Assembly (NCBI GenBank): GCA_023415235.1
Contig: JAEZLP010000015.1
Location: 28,237-92,236, forward strand
DNA: 64,000 bases
Source: Bacillota bacterium
Lineage (GTDB): Bacteria; Bacillota; Clostridia; Peptostreptococcales; Anaerovoracaceae
Reading direction: 5' to 3'
In this document: positions 1-8,087 of the stretch, one piece after another
Layout: each line of letters opens with the position of its first letter
Position numbering within the stretch: position 1 is the stretch's first letter
Position numbers and translations under genes: made by a program
The notes under the pieces: model-generated
The model's database searches: none
Seen by the model: only the letters and a program-made list of their open reading frames with translations
What the model was told of the DNA's origin: nothing

Positions 1-100
1 TGAGGTTCCCGTATGCCCGAAATGCGGAAAAGTATTCATATCAAAGGAACTTGCAGAGGGGAGAATGGCTGAGGTGGAAGAGCTGCTGGAGGATAAATAA
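1..100 (+). CDS. C-terminal fragment of a small zinc-ribbon/redox protein
   Basis: The frame is open from the window edge to TAA at 98-100, giving the last 32 residues of a protein that begins outside. The visible part has a CPKC pair followed by GKVFI and an acidic tail ending in EVEELLEDK. This tail and CxxC pair resemble the small two-CxxC proteins known as the DVU_1557/CLJU_RS11820-type redox family, which lie beside aldehyde oxidoreductase and CoA-ligase genes. That assignment is from memory of the family and rests on few residues. The missing N-terminus should carry a second CxxC if the family call is right. Confidence 0.55.
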   Translation, partial: EVPVCPKCGKVFISKELAEGRMAEVEELLEDK

Positions 101-243
101 TAATGCCATAGTTTTTTACCAAAAGGGATTGTAATCGTCATCCAGACAATGTAAACTAAGAATCAGATATGTAATCTAATGTATTATTGTATAAAATTGG
201 TTTTTTATGCAACACCTCTGGAAAAAGAAAGGGATAACGTGCG

Positions 244-600
244 ATGACTCTACCTTGGGAAGAATTCGATGGAGATGCAGATCATGGCCAGCAGTGTGTG
301 AAGAGCGCTTTGATCGACTGCCGGAACAATGTGGTGAATGTCACTGAGATTATTGCCCAGGCCAAGGTCGCCGAGGTGATTGAAATGATGGAGGCTTGCA
401 CCTGTCCGAAATGCGTTTACGATATCCTGGCCATCGCTTTGAATTCTCTTCCGACACGGTACGTGACAACGGATCTTGGAAAACAATTCATACAGCTGAA
501 TTCCTACAAAAAACAGTTTGAAACCGACGTTGTGGCAGCTCTCATCAAGGCCTGTCAGATCGTCAAGGACTCACCGCGGCACGATCCTCCAGAACGCTGA
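244..600 (+). CDS. ComFB-like (late competence development) domain protein
   Basis: A 118-residue soluble protein. The core from about residue 30 to 110 has the ComFB family pattern: a helix, then a cysteine cluster C52/C54/C57 (CTCPKC), then a helix with LNSLPTRYVTT, and a final helix of the type VVAALIKACQIV. ComFB family proteins are small helical dimers found next to competence genes in Bacillus and as domains in cyanobacterial signalling proteins; their molecular role is poorly defined, and no competence gene is adjacent here. The start ATG is preceded by AAAGAAAGGGATAACG, a moderate ribosome site. A hairpin at 631-660 follows the stop codon and may end the transcript. Confidence 0.8.
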   Translation: MTLPWEEFDGDADHGQQCVKSALIDCRNNVVNVTEIIAQAKVAEVIEMMEACTCPKCVYDILAIALNSLPTRYVTTDLGKQFIQLNSYKKQFETDVVAALIKACQIVKDSPRHDPPER

Positions 601-630
601 TAATAATGAAAAGATTAATAATAGGTATTT

Positions 631-660
631 AACAGCCTGGCCGGTAACGGCCGGGCTGTT
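631..660 (+). terminator. Strong hairpin after the ComFB gene
   Basis: Arms 631-643 and 648-660 pair over 13 bp with one G-U and a GTAA loop. There is no long T-run after it (GTGTATA), so it may be a weak terminator or an RNA-stabilising hairpin. Confidence 0.5.
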
Positions 661-673
661 GTGTATATACGAC

Positions 674-759
674 GAAAATCTACGAAGCAAAGCTTCGTGA
701 TTTTCTAGCATTAATTCTGTCAACGTCGCTGAAGTGCCGGACAGAATATTAATAGAAGC
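674..759. repeat. Structured intergenic palindromic element, copy 1 (short form)
   Basis: The left part is a hairpin (GAAAATC/CGAAGC arms at 674-688 pairing with 692-705). It is followed by TAGCATTAATTCTGTC (706-721), a 17-base spacer, and GGACAGAATATTAATAGAAG (739-758), which pairs back with the preceding segment. The same left hairpin, the TAGCATTAATTCTG block and the closing CAGAAT-TTAA block recur in inverted orientation at 37998-38250, where the middle is about 190 bases long. This points to a dispersed element with conserved ends and a variable middle. Confidence 0.6.
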
Positions 760-965
760 TTTTTTTCCACCGGAGCATGAGCAGCATTGCATCGATTTGG
801 GCCGGTGAGCAATTCTGCCAATTTGCCATATATTGAGGGTTTCAATATCCCTAGTATTCCGATATACTTTTAGAAGTGACGGGGGAAGCATTTGAGAAAT
901 CCAAATGTATAAAAGTTAAAACTGATACTTTGACATGGGTATTTAAGTGATTAGGAGGACAAAAA
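760..965. other. Non-coding upstream region of the CAP protein gene
   Basis: I see no gene here. A short imperfect inverted repeat (GAGGG ... CCCT at about 834-853) is present, and the ribosome binding site AGGAGG lies at 954-959. No convincing sigma-A promoter could be assigned. Confidence 0.4.
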
Positions 966-1775
966 ATGAACAACCGAATTATTAAAATTGCGATCACATT
1001 GGCAATGCTGCTTATGATAGCAGCTCCGGCTCAGGTATTTGCGGCCGAAAACAACAGTGACTGCGGTGTCACTATAAATGGAAAACCCCTTACCGGGACA
1101 TACGAACAGTTTATCAAGCAATTTAACAACTTTGGCATAAAGCTTCAGCCGCCTCAGCAAGCGTCTGCTCCGACAGCAAAAGCGCAAGCGCCCGCTGACA
1201 GACAGAAAGCTGTTCCTGCAAAAGCGCAGGCACCTGTGACCAGACAGGAAGCCGCTCCTGTAAAACAGACTGCAGTGCCTGACAAAACGGCGGCGGAAAC
1301 ACCGGTTGCAGCACCTGACAATACAGCAACCGAGAAACCAGCGACAGCGCCTGACAATACAGCAGCTGAGACACCGGCAGCAGGAAGCATAGGTGCTTAC
1401 GAGCAGCAGGTTGTGGATCTGGTAAACCAGGAAAGAGCCGCTGCGGGACTTCCGGCGCTGAAAGTAAATGCGAAGCTGTCCGGAGTAGCCGAGAAAAAGG
1501 CGGAAGACCTTAGGGACAACAACTATTTTGACCATCAGTCTCCAACCTACGGATCACCCTTTGATATGATGAAGCAGTTTGGGATTCAGTACACAACCGC
1601 AGGGGAAAATATTGCAAAAGGACAGAGAACACCGGCTGAGGTTATGAACGGCTGGATGAATTCTCCGGGACACAGAGCAAATATTCTGAATGCCGACTTC
1701 ACGGAAATTGGCGTGGGGTACGTGACGGACAGCAATGGCGGAACCTATTGGGTACAGCATTTTATCAGACCGTAA
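966..1775 (+). CDS. Secreted CAP-domain (SCP/PR-1, YkwD-like) protein
   Basis: A 269-residue exported protein. Residues 1-26 form a signal peptide with a hydrophobic core and an AFA-A cleavage site. Residues about 60-140 are a low-complexity Ala/Pro/Lys/Thr linker with imperfect repeats of the type APDNTAxExPA, a probable cell-wall-spanning stalk. Residues 145-269 are the CAP domain with the conserved FDH (H190), GENIA (E214) and PGHRANIL (H236) cavity motifs. CAP proteins of Gram-positives are widespread secreted proteins, often spore- or surface-associated, without a settled activity. The start has AGGAGG at ideal spacing, and a strong terminator follows at 1803-1843. Confidence 0.9.
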   Translation: MNNRIIKIAITLAMLLMIAAPAQVFAAENNSDCGVTINGKPLTGTYEQFIKQFNNFGIKLQPPQQASAPTAKAQAPADRQKAVPAKAQAPVTRQEAAPVKQTAVPDKTAAETPVAAPDNTATEKPATAPDNTAAETPAAGSIGAYEQQVVDLVNQERAAAGLPALKVNAKLSGVAEKKAEDLRDNNYFDHQSPTYGSPFDMMKQFGIQYTTAGENIAKGQRTPAEVMNGWMNSPGHRANILNADFTEIGVGYVTDSNGGTYWVQHFIRP

Positions 1776-1802
1776 CAAATATAAAAGCCATAATACACAA
1801 AG

Positions 1803-1843
1803 AAAAAGTACATTCTGTTTTCATGACAGAATGTACTTTTTTT
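1803..1843 (+). terminator. Intrinsic terminator of the CAP protein gene
   Basis: Sixteen-base arms 1803-1818 and 1826-1841 (core GTACATTCTGT/ACAGAATGTAC) followed by a T-run. Confidence 0.9.
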
Positions 1844-2006
1844 AATGCCGATATTTTATCTGAACTCCTGCGCATTCTTCCACAGCTCCAAAATTAAACC
1901 GAAGGAGATCATCATCCCCTCAGGGAGTCACAATTGCAGATCCCCGTAATATACTGATTGTATTGAGGTTCGGACTTAGCAAAAGGATTGACAGAGGAGG
2001 GAAAGA

Positions 2007-2489
2007 ATGATCGTTCATAAGGCATATTATGGATCGCCCGTATCCAAGGCTCAAAACAATGAGCCGCCCATATCCGAATACTTTACAACGTACATGCAGA
2101 TGAATCCCGGGACCGGATATCTTACCTTTGAGGTGTACTATGATTCGCCGGTGAGAGGAAGAATTCCCGTTCCCAATGCGAGGATTACGGTAAGCAAGCT
2201 TCTTGGCGACGATTACTTCATTGCAAAGGTTGTCACGTCGGACACCAGCGGCGAAACGGATCCGCTTCCCCTGCCTGCGGTGAGCAGGGATGTCTCACAG
2301 CAGCCGGGAGAGGGAAGGACGTTTACATCATACCATGTCAGCGTGGAAGCTCCCGGGTACATAAGAAAAGACCTCTTTGACGTACAGATTTTCGATGGAA
2401 TCACCTCGATACAAAGAGTACCAATGGAACCGAGTGAATCCGGCGGGGGAAGCACTCAGGCAGGATCAACCCGTGTTTCCATGGCATGA
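2007..2489 (+). CDS. Hypothetical protein with a beta-sandwich (regulatory-domain-like) fold, partner of the next gene
   Basis: A 160-residue protein with no signal peptide. Residues 35-145 alternate beta-strand-like stretches (GYLTFEVYY, VPNARITVSK, YHVSVEAPGYI, FDVQIFDG) typical of carboxypeptidase-regulatory/CNA-B-like sandwiches, and end in a Ser/Gly-rich tail. The start has GGAGGGAAAG upstream. The stop codon TGA (2487-2489) is part of the next gene's ribosome binding site, so the two are translated as a pair. The partner is a SpoIID-like/peptidoglycan-binding protein, suggesting a role at the spore or cell envelope. I do not recognise a named family. Confidence 0.6.
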   Translation: MIVHKAYYGSPVSKAQNNEPPISEYFTTYMQMNPGTGYLTFEVYYDSPVRGRIPVPNARITVSKLLGDDYFIAKVVTSDTSGETDPLPLPAVSRDVSQQPGEGRTFTSYHVSVEAPGYIRKDLFDVQIFDGITSIQRVPMEPSESGGGSTQAGSTRVSMA

Positions 2490-2499
2490 GGTGACAAAG

Positions 2500-3864
2500 A
2501 TGGCAATTATCAGCAGGCCCGATGTGCCTTTTATTCCGGAAAACATTACGGTGCATCTCGGCGCCCCCGATGAACCGGCCCGGAATGTAACCGTATCCTT
2601 TCCCAATTACATCAAAAACGTGGCCTCCAGCGAGCTTTACCCAACCTGGCCCGAATCGGCGCTGAGAGCCAACATTCTGGCTCAGATCAGCTTTGCCCTT
2701 AACCGGATCTATACGGAATGGTACAGGAGTCAGGGCTACGATTTCGACATCACAAACTCCACAAGATATGACCAGTCTTTCGTGGAAGGCAGAGATATCT
2801 ATCAAAACATCAGCAGAATCGTAGATGAAATCTTTGACAGCTACATCGTCAGACGGGGAAATAGAGAGCCGCTTTTCGCGGCATATTGCGACGGGGTCGA
2901 GGTTGTCTGTGAGGGCTTGTCCCAGTGGGGAACTGTGGATCTGGCGCGGCAGGGCCGGATTCCCTACGAAATACTTCAGCATTACTATGGCGAGGATATC
3001 GACCTGGTAAGAGACGTACCGGTAAGCGCCAATTTCGAATCCTATCCGCTCTATCCCCTCAGGCTGGGCACCTTTGGACAGGAGGTCGCTATCATACAGC
3101 ACGAGCTCAATCGGATCGGGGATAATTATCCGGCGATTCCGAAGATTCCGGAGGTGAACGGAATCTTCGACGCAGCGACGGAGGAAGCTGTGCGCGCTTT
3201 CCAAAGAACGTTCAACCTTGCAGAGGACGGTGTGGTGGGAAATGCCACCTGGTATCGGATCAAGTATGTTTACAACAGTGTAAAGGGACTGGGGGAGCTG
3301 TTTTCGGAAGGGATCGCCCCGGGAGAATTCGAGAGTCCGATTGAAGCCTTCTGGCAGGAAGGAGATTACGGACCATGGGTCAGGCTCATCCAGTATTATG
3401 TCCGCGCCCTTTCCTGCTATTACAACCTGACTCCCCGAATCGAACTGACAGGCAGATTCGGACCAGAGACAACGGCGGCGGTGAAAAAGCTGGAATCCAT
3501 CTTTGGCCTTCCTCAGGACGGGATCGTTGATGTTCAGACATGGGGCAGATTTTATCAGGACTACCGGCAGAATGTGAATAAAATACCGGCGGATTGCTTC
3601 AACATTTCGCCCATCTATCCCGGATACCTGCTGTATCGGGGTATGGGAGACAACAATGTCCGGTTGATTCAGACCTACCTGCAGAGAATTGCTCAAGCGG
3701 ACCCGCGCATTCCCGAGCTTACGGTAACCGGCGTATTTGATGAACAAACGGAGGCTGCCGTCAGAGCCTTCGACCAGCTTTACCTTGAAGAGGGTACGGG
3801 AGTTATCGGGCCGATCACCTGGAACGCGATTGTGGAACAGTACAACCGCTTGCAGGGAGGATGA
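2500..3864 (+). CDS. SpoIID-like N-terminal domain with three peptidoglycan-binding repeats
   Basis: A 454-residue protein without an evident signal peptide. Residues 1-185 resemble a SpoIID/LytB-type domain (NVASSELYPTWPESALRANI, ITNSTRYDQSF, CDG, GLSQWG, motifs of the lytic-transglycosylase-like family that trims cortex glycans). Three PG_binding_1 repeats follow at about 186-265, 285-365 and 380-450, each with the GxFGxxTxxAVxxFQ-like pattern and a D-G-V/I-V/I-G turn. The chosen start at 2500 has GAGGTG seven bases upstream; an upstream in-frame ATG at 2377 would overlap the previous gene deeply and lacks a ribosome site. Such pairs are common in Clostridia and probably act on spore or wall peptidoglycan. 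Confidence 0.75.
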   Translation: MAIISRPDVPFIPENITVHLGAPDEPARNVTVSFPNYIKNVASSELYPTWPESALRANILAQISFALNRIYTEWYRSQGYDFDITNSTRYDQSFVEGRDIYQNISRIVDEIFDSYIVRRGNREPLFAAYCDGVEVVCEGLSQWGTVDLARQGRIPYEILQHYYGEDIDLVRDVPVSANFESYPLYPLRLGTFGQEVAIIQHELNRIGDNYPAIPKIPEVNGIFDAATEEAVRAFQRTFNLAEDGVVGNATWYRIKYVYNSVKGLGELFSEGIAPGEFESPIEAFWQEGDYGPWVRLIQYYVRALSCYYNLTPRIELTGRFGPETTAAVKKLESIFGLPQDGIVDVQTWGRFYQDYRQNVNKIPADCFNISPIYPGYLLYRGMGDNNVRLIQTYLQRIAQADPRIPELTVTGVFDEQTEAAVRAFDQLYLEEGTGVIGPITWNAIVEQYNRLQGG

Positions 3865-3913
3865 CGGAAAAACCGTGTCGGGTATGAGCGGAAGGATGAA
3901 GCCCGGATACAGG

Positions 3914-3952
3914 AAAACAGGCTGCAAATCTACGCTTGCAGCCTGTTTTTTC
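3914..3952. terminator. Intrinsic terminator, possibly used from both sides
   Basis: Arms 3914-3927 and 3936-3949 (core ACAGGCTGCAA/TTGCAGCCTGT) with a T-run on the + side and TTTT on the - side, lying between the convergent peptidoglycan-binding gene and the ABC operon. Confidence 0.85.
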
Positions 3953-4036
3953 TCTATATCAGTATTTCTATTCGGTATTTCTGTTCGTCATTTCTATTCT
4001 GTTTTCATCTACCCGTATTTCTCTCAACCGGATCGT

Positions 4037-4852
4037 TTAATCCAGATCCAGCTTGCGGTTCAAGATTCCGATGACGCCGGCGCTGTACAATACGGTCAAA
4101 ACTGCCGCGTAAAGGATGCTGATGATGATAACTACGTTGAAAACGCCGGGGAACTGATTGATGTCGGTTAAGTCGTCCAGGAGCATGAGCTGGTGCTCGA
4201 GCTCCGGAAAGTTCGGCAGCAGCCGGGCAATAAAGCTCATGATTTGTACGATTAGGGTCTCAATCCAGGACAGGATGAAATAGGTCAGGATGCCCAGAAA
4301 TACCCTTAGCCGGCCCAATTGCTTCAGATGAGCCACCGAGCATGCCAGAAACAGCTTCGCAATTTCCTTCACCGCAGAAAAGACCAGCATAAGAAGGAAC
4401 AATATGATCATTTGAACATGATTGCCTTGAATGAGGTTCAGAAAGTCGCCCACTGCCTCTAAAAGCACACGCGGCGGGGTGGCATTCAGGTTCAGGATAA
4501 AGATTATGAGACCAATGGCGGAAACGATGCCGGTCAGAACAATCCACATGGTGCTGACCAGAAGCTTGGAAACCACAATCTGGGTTGAGGTTACCGGCAG
4601 AGTCATGGTTAGATAGCCTTCCTTCGAGAACACATTGGTGTTGAAAATCCGGAACAGCATGATGATCATGATTACGATGGTCGAGATGACGATGGCTGTT
4701 CCCATAAAGCCTCCCAGCATATTGACCACGTCATTTGTAAAATGGTTGAAAAGCTGCGGAACGATGATTACACCGAGAAAAATGGAAAGATATACGCCCG
4801 CAAAATCCCTCCAGGTGGAACGGATATCATATTTGATTAATTTGCCTAACAT
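4037..4852 (-). CDS. ABC-2 type transporter permease
   Basis: A 271-residue membrane protein with about six hydrophobic segments (near residues 17-40, 48-70, 95-120, 145-170, 185-210 and 240-262), as in ABC-2 permeases. It is the last gene of a three-gene operon (GntR regulator, ATPase, permease) and overlaps the ATPase gene by a few bases. With the ATPase it would form a small exporter or envelope-stress transporter of the YtrABC kind; the substrate cannot be read from the sequence. Confidence 0.85.
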   Translation of the reverse strand: MLGKLIKYDIRSTWRDFAGVYLSIFLGVIIVPQLFNHFTNDVVNMLGGFMGTAIVISTIVIMIIMLFRIFNTNVFSKEGYLTMTLPVTSTQIVVSKLLVSTMWIVLTGIVSAIGLIIFILNLNATPPRVLLEAVGDFLNLIQGNHVQMIILFLLMLVFSAVKEIAKLFLACSVAHLKQLGRLRVFLGILTYFILSWIETLIVQIMSFIARLLPNFPELEHQLMLLDDLTDINQFPGVFNVVIIISILYAAVLTVLYSAGVIGILNRKLDLD

Positions 4853-5556
4853 TTAAATACCTCCCTGAATAATTGATCGATGGATTTTCCTTCCTTCTCG
4901 CGGATGTTGTCAATATCACCCTCCAGCACGATTTCTCCTTCCTTCAGGAAGATTACAGTGTCAAAGATTCTCTCCACATCCGAGATCAGATGGGTGGACA
5001 TGAAAATGGTCGCATCCTCGTTGTAATTGGTCAGAATCGTATCCAGGATGTAGTCTCTCGCGGCGGGATCCACACCGCCGATGGGCTCGTCGAGGACGTA
5101 GAGACTGGCATTTCTGGACATGACCAAGCAAAGCTGGAACTTCTCGATCATTCCCTTGGACATGGTTCTGATTTTCTGTTTTTCGCTCAATCCCAGCCGT
5201 TTCACCATTTCCAGACATTTTTGCTCATCAAAGTCGGCATAGAAATCCTTGAACAAAGAGATGATATCAAGGGGCGTCATCCAAGGGCTGAAGTAGGAGG
5301 CATCCGGAAGATAAGATACAAGCGCTTTTGTTTCCGGACCGATCTTCTTTTCGCCAATGGTAACGGTACCCTCGTAGTCTCTGATCACCCCGGTCAGGAT
5401 TTTCATCATCGTTGTCTTTCCGCTGCCGTTGGGTCCGAGCAAGCCTACGATGCGACCCCGTTCCAGGGTCAAATTGATATTGGAGAGCGCGGATTTATTC
5501 TGATATTTCTTGGTAAGGTTTGTGATTTTCACCAACCCGGTATTTTGTTCGTTCAT
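4846..5556 (-). CDS. ABC transporter ATP-binding protein (YtrB-like)
   Basis: A 236-residue nucleotide-binding subunit. It has Walker A GPNGSGKTT near residue 40, Walker B YVLDEP near residue 155, and the switch histidine in STHL near residue 190. The signature loop is degenerate (MSKGMIEK instead of LSGGQ), as in many export-type ATPases of this group. It overlaps the GntR gene upstream by 4 bases and the permease downstream by 7, so the three are translationally coupled. Confidence 0.9.
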   Translation of the reverse strand: MNEQNTGLVKITNLTKKYQNKSALSNINLTLERGRIVGLLGPNGSGKTTMMKILTGVIRDYEGTVTIGEKKIGPETKALVSYLPDASYFSPWMTPLDIISLFKDFYADFDEQKCLEMVKRLGLSEKQKIRTMSKGMIEKFQLCLVMSRNASLYVLDEPIGGVDPAARDYILDTILTNYNEDATIFMSTHLISDVERIFDTVIFLKEGEIVLEGDIDNIREKEGKSIDQLFREVFKC

Positions 5557-5930
5557 TTCTGTGTTCCCTCCTTCTCAAGCATTTGTTTCAATAATTCCAT
5601 GGCCTCCTGTCCGGTGTAACCGAGACTTTTCATTTGTTCAACGAATTGGCCTGCAATATTTTGAGCTACTGTCTCACGCATTTTACTGATCAACTCCTTA
5701 TTTTCCGTGATAAAACGCCCTACCGTACGATCCGCATAAACAAGTCCGTCCCGCTCCAGCTCCGCAAGCGCCCGCTGCATTGTGTTTGGATTGACCTCGA
5801 AGCTGATTGCCAGATCCCGGACCGAATCAAGCTTAGAACCGGCCTTTAAATCCCCTGAGACGATTCTATGCTTGATTTTGTCAACAATCTGTAAATAGAT
5901 CGGCATGTTTGCTTGAAACTGATTTGTCAT
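5553..5930 (-). CDS. GntR-family regulator, YtrA subfamily
   Basis: A 125-residue protein. Residues 8-75 are a GntR winged helix (PIYLQIVDKIKHRIVSGDL ... NTMQRALAELERDGL ... GRFI), followed by a short helical dimerisation tail and no effector domain, the YtrA arrangement. It is first in the operon with its own ABC transporter. A long inverted repeat in its promoter region (5964-6001) is the likely self-operator. In Bacillus the YtrA operon is induced by cell-wall-active antibiotics; extending that here is inference. Confidence 0.9.
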   Translation of the reverse strand: MTNQFQANMPIYLQIVDKIKHRIVSGDLKAGSKLDSVRDLAISFEVNPNTMQRALAELERDGLVYADRTVGRFITENKELISKMRETVAQNIAGQFVEQMKSLGYTGQEAMELLKQMLEKEGTQK

Positions 5931-5963
5931 TTATAGAAACCTCCTTTTGTAATCCTGTACCGA

Positions 5964-6001
5964 CTGTATTACTGTACTAGGCGATTAATACAATAATACA
6001 G
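5964..6001. promoter_or_regulatory. Long inverted repeat, likely operator of the GntR/ABC operon
   Basis: Two 19-base half-sites pair as CTGTATTAyTGTAyTA with only the central bases and two C/T positions differing. It lies about 35 bases upstream of the GntR start codon, where a YtrA-type repressor would bind. It is also upstream of the divergent SLH gene, whose possible -10 TATAAT is at 6053-6058. Confidence 0.75.
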
Positions 6002-6119
6002 CGCTAATGAAATGTCAATAGGAATTTTTATATTTTTTTTCTTTTGTTATGATATAATTTTTTCTGGAGGCGGTCGTCGTGAAATTTACTGGGCCGCGAC
6101 TCATAAAGGGGGCTTACAA

Positions 6120-7817
6120 ATGAAGAAGAAAAGGATCAGTTTTATCGTTACAATCAGTCTGCTGTTTGCAATATCACCGGCAACGGCGTCGGCTGCGGAG
6201 ACCGGCTATACCGATATACCGGCGGGCAGCTGGGCGATCGGCGCGGTGAACGCGGCAAAGGATTATGGGTTAATGCAGGGCACGGGAGAAGGAACCTTCG
6301 GATTCGGAAACTCCATCACGAAGGCGGAGTTCATTGCCGTTCTTGACAGAATGTTCGGATGGGAGCTGGTAAATCCCGAGATTCCGGCCTTTTCCGATGT
6401 GGCCGGGAGCGCCTGGTACTATCCTTACGTGGAAACGGCACTTGTACATGATGTAATCGACAGCACCGGTACCTTCAATCCGGCGGCGCCGATAACCCGT
6501 GAGGAGATGGCGGTCATGCTGGTAAGGGGGCTGGGATACAATAAGCTGGCGCAAGCTGCCGCGTCCTTCGGCAACCCTTTTGCCGATGTGACGAACAATG
6601 CGGGATATATCACCATTGCCAGCGACATCGGGATGACGAAGGGCACAAGTGAAACTACCTTTTCACCCGCTTCGACGGCAAAGAGAGAAGAAGCCGCGGC
6701 CATGCTGGTGAGGGTTTACGAGAAATATAAGGCTAAGACAGATTGGGTCCATGGATTTTATGCGATTTCATCCTACTCCCAGAAGGAACTGTCAAACGAT
6801 ATGGATGCTGTGTCCGTCGGCTGGGCCAGACTGGGCTTCAGTGCGGAAAAGGGCGCATTCTTAAATACAACTGCCTCCGGGGACAACGAATATAACATTC
6901 CGGAGGGCTATGAACTGGCCATCGGCCACTTTAAGGGAAACGGAACGAAAACCCATCTCTCCGTCTACATGGACACCTCCCAAAAGGTGGAAACCTCTGC
7001 GGGGAAAACAGACGTATGCTCAGCAATACTGCTTGACAGCGCCGGGAGAACCCAGGCTGTGGGAGCGATCCTTGATGAATTGAAGAAGAATTACGACAAG
7101 CTCGGCTATAATCCTTACAGCGGAGTCACCATCGATTTTGAGGGAATGAGGGGCGAAGAACTGAAGGCCGGCTTTAACGCGTTTCTGACTGAGCTTTCGG
7201 CGGCGCTGAAGCCGCTTGACAAGACGCTTTATGTCACCGTTCAGCCGGCAACCTCCGACGGCCGCTACTTTGACTCCTATGATTTCCGGACCATCGGGGC
7301 CCTTGCGGACAAAGTGATCCTCATGGCTCATGACTTTAACAGCACAACTATGCCGGACAACCTTCTGGGTTCCGAATACTATAAAAATACGGCGGTAACA
7401 CCGTTCCCAAGCGTTTATTACGCCCTTAAGGCAATCACTGATGAGAAGAACGGAGTGGAGGATCCCTCAAAGGTTTCCCTTGCTGTCAGTTTCTCCAGTG
7501 TGGGCTGGGTGCTTGAAAACGGAAAGCTTGCCGACGTAAACTCCGTCAGGCCGATTCCTTCCACCATATACAGCCGGCTGAAGGGGGGAGCCGCCATGGA
7601 CTATTCCGATACCTATCGAAATCCCTATATCACCTATACAACAGAAGAGGGAAAGGATATCTTCCTCTGGTATGAGGACGCAAGAAGCGTCAGGGACAAG
7701 GCGCAGCTGGCCAGACTTTTCGGAGTGAATGGCATATCCCTTTGGAGGCTTGGCATCATACCAAATTACAGCGACGAGGGGCTTTTCTACGATGTCATGG
7801 AGGCGGTCGGCGAATAA
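6120..7817 (+). CDS. S-layer-homology protein with a GH18-type catalytic domain
   Basis: A 565-residue exported protein. Residues 1-25 are a signal peptide ending in ASA. Three SLH repeats follow at about 28-75, 85-135 and 148-198, which anchor proteins to pyruvylated secondary wall polymer. Residues 205-565 look like a glycoside hydrolase family 18 barrel of the spore-germination/peptidoglycan type: the strand YSGVTIDFEG carries the D-x-E acid motif and IMAHDF is the following strand. A probable role is hydrolysis of wall or cortex GlcNAc bonds. The chosen start has AAGGGGGC nine bases upstream; an in-frame ATG at 6012 would add an unlikely N-terminus. Confidence 0.85.
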   Translation: MKKKRISFIVTISLLFAISPATASAAETGYTDIPAGSWAIGAVNAAKDYGLMQGTGEGTFGFGNSITKAEFIAVLDRMFGWELVNPEIPAFSDVAGSAWYYPYVETALVHDVIDSTGTFNPAAPITREEMAVMLVRGLGYNKLAQAAASFGNPFADVTNNAGYITIASDIGMTKGTSETTFSPASTAKREEAAAMLVRVYEKYKAKTDWVHGFYAISSYSQKELSNDMDAVSVGWARLGFSAEKGAFLNTTASGDNEYNIPEGYELAIGHFKGNGTKTHLSVYMDTSQKVETSAGKTDVCSAILLDSAGRTQAVGAILDELKKNYDKLGYNPYSGVTIDFEGMRGEELKAGFNAFLTELSAALKPLDKTLYVTVQPATSDGRYFDSYDFRTIGALADKVILMAHDFNSTTMPDNLLGSEYYKNTAVTPFPSVYYALKAITDEKNGVEDPSKVSLAVSFSSVGWVLENGKLADVNSVRPIPSTIYSRLKGGAAMDYSDTYRNPYITYTTEEGKDIFLWYEDARSVRDKAQLARLFGVNGISLWRLGIIPNYSDEGLFYDVMEAVGE

Positions 7818-7894
7818 CTCGTGGAAAATTTTTCCTTGACCTGCCACGAAGCAGAGAATATACTGGTAATATATTAAACTGAAAAAAATGAATA

Positions 7895-8012
7895 TTACCG
7901 CTTAATCCAGTCATGGAACGGAAGAACCAATTTTTGGGGTGAATCACGATATGTGCAGGGTACTTTTCAGCCCGAACCCGTCAGCTAATTTCGTAAGCGT
8001 TGAAAGGGAGAG
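7895..8012 (+). promoter_or_regulatory. c-di-AMP riboswitch (ydaO/yuaA class) aptamer
   Basis: The conserved blocks appear in order: CCGCTTAATCC, GGAACGGAAGAACC, TTTTTGGGGTGAATC, GCAGGGTAC, CCCGAACCCGTCAGCTAA and GTAAGCGTTGAAAGGGAG. These match the ydaO family in sequence and spacing. An intrinsic terminator (8046-8071) sits between the aptamer and the glycosyltransferase-like gene, so the likely logic is premature termination when c-di-AMP is bound. Confidence 0.9.
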
Positions 8013-8045
8013 TTTTTAAACTTATTTTCGTCATACAAAAAATCT

Positions 8046-8071
8046 GCTGCGGGATTCCCCGCAGCTTTTTT
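8046..8071 (+). terminator. Terminator serving as expression platform of the c-di-AMP riboswitch
   Basis: GCTGCGGG (8046-8053), loop ATTC, CCCGCAGC (8058-8065), then TTTTTT. It lies 17 bases before the start codon of the downstream gene. Confidence 0.9.
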
Positions 8072-8087
8072 CTTAGGGGGGAGAGAG

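Noticed and set aside
951..1535. 194-residue minus-strand ORF opposite the CAP gene
   Set aside because: It has Cys/Arg-rich low-complexity translation and no ribosome site. It is the antisense shadow of the repeat-rich linker.
1861..2006. Glycine-aptamer-like ACCGAAGGAG upstream of the 2007 gene
   Set aside because: Only this short core is present; the P1 arms and the CTCTCAGG block are absent.
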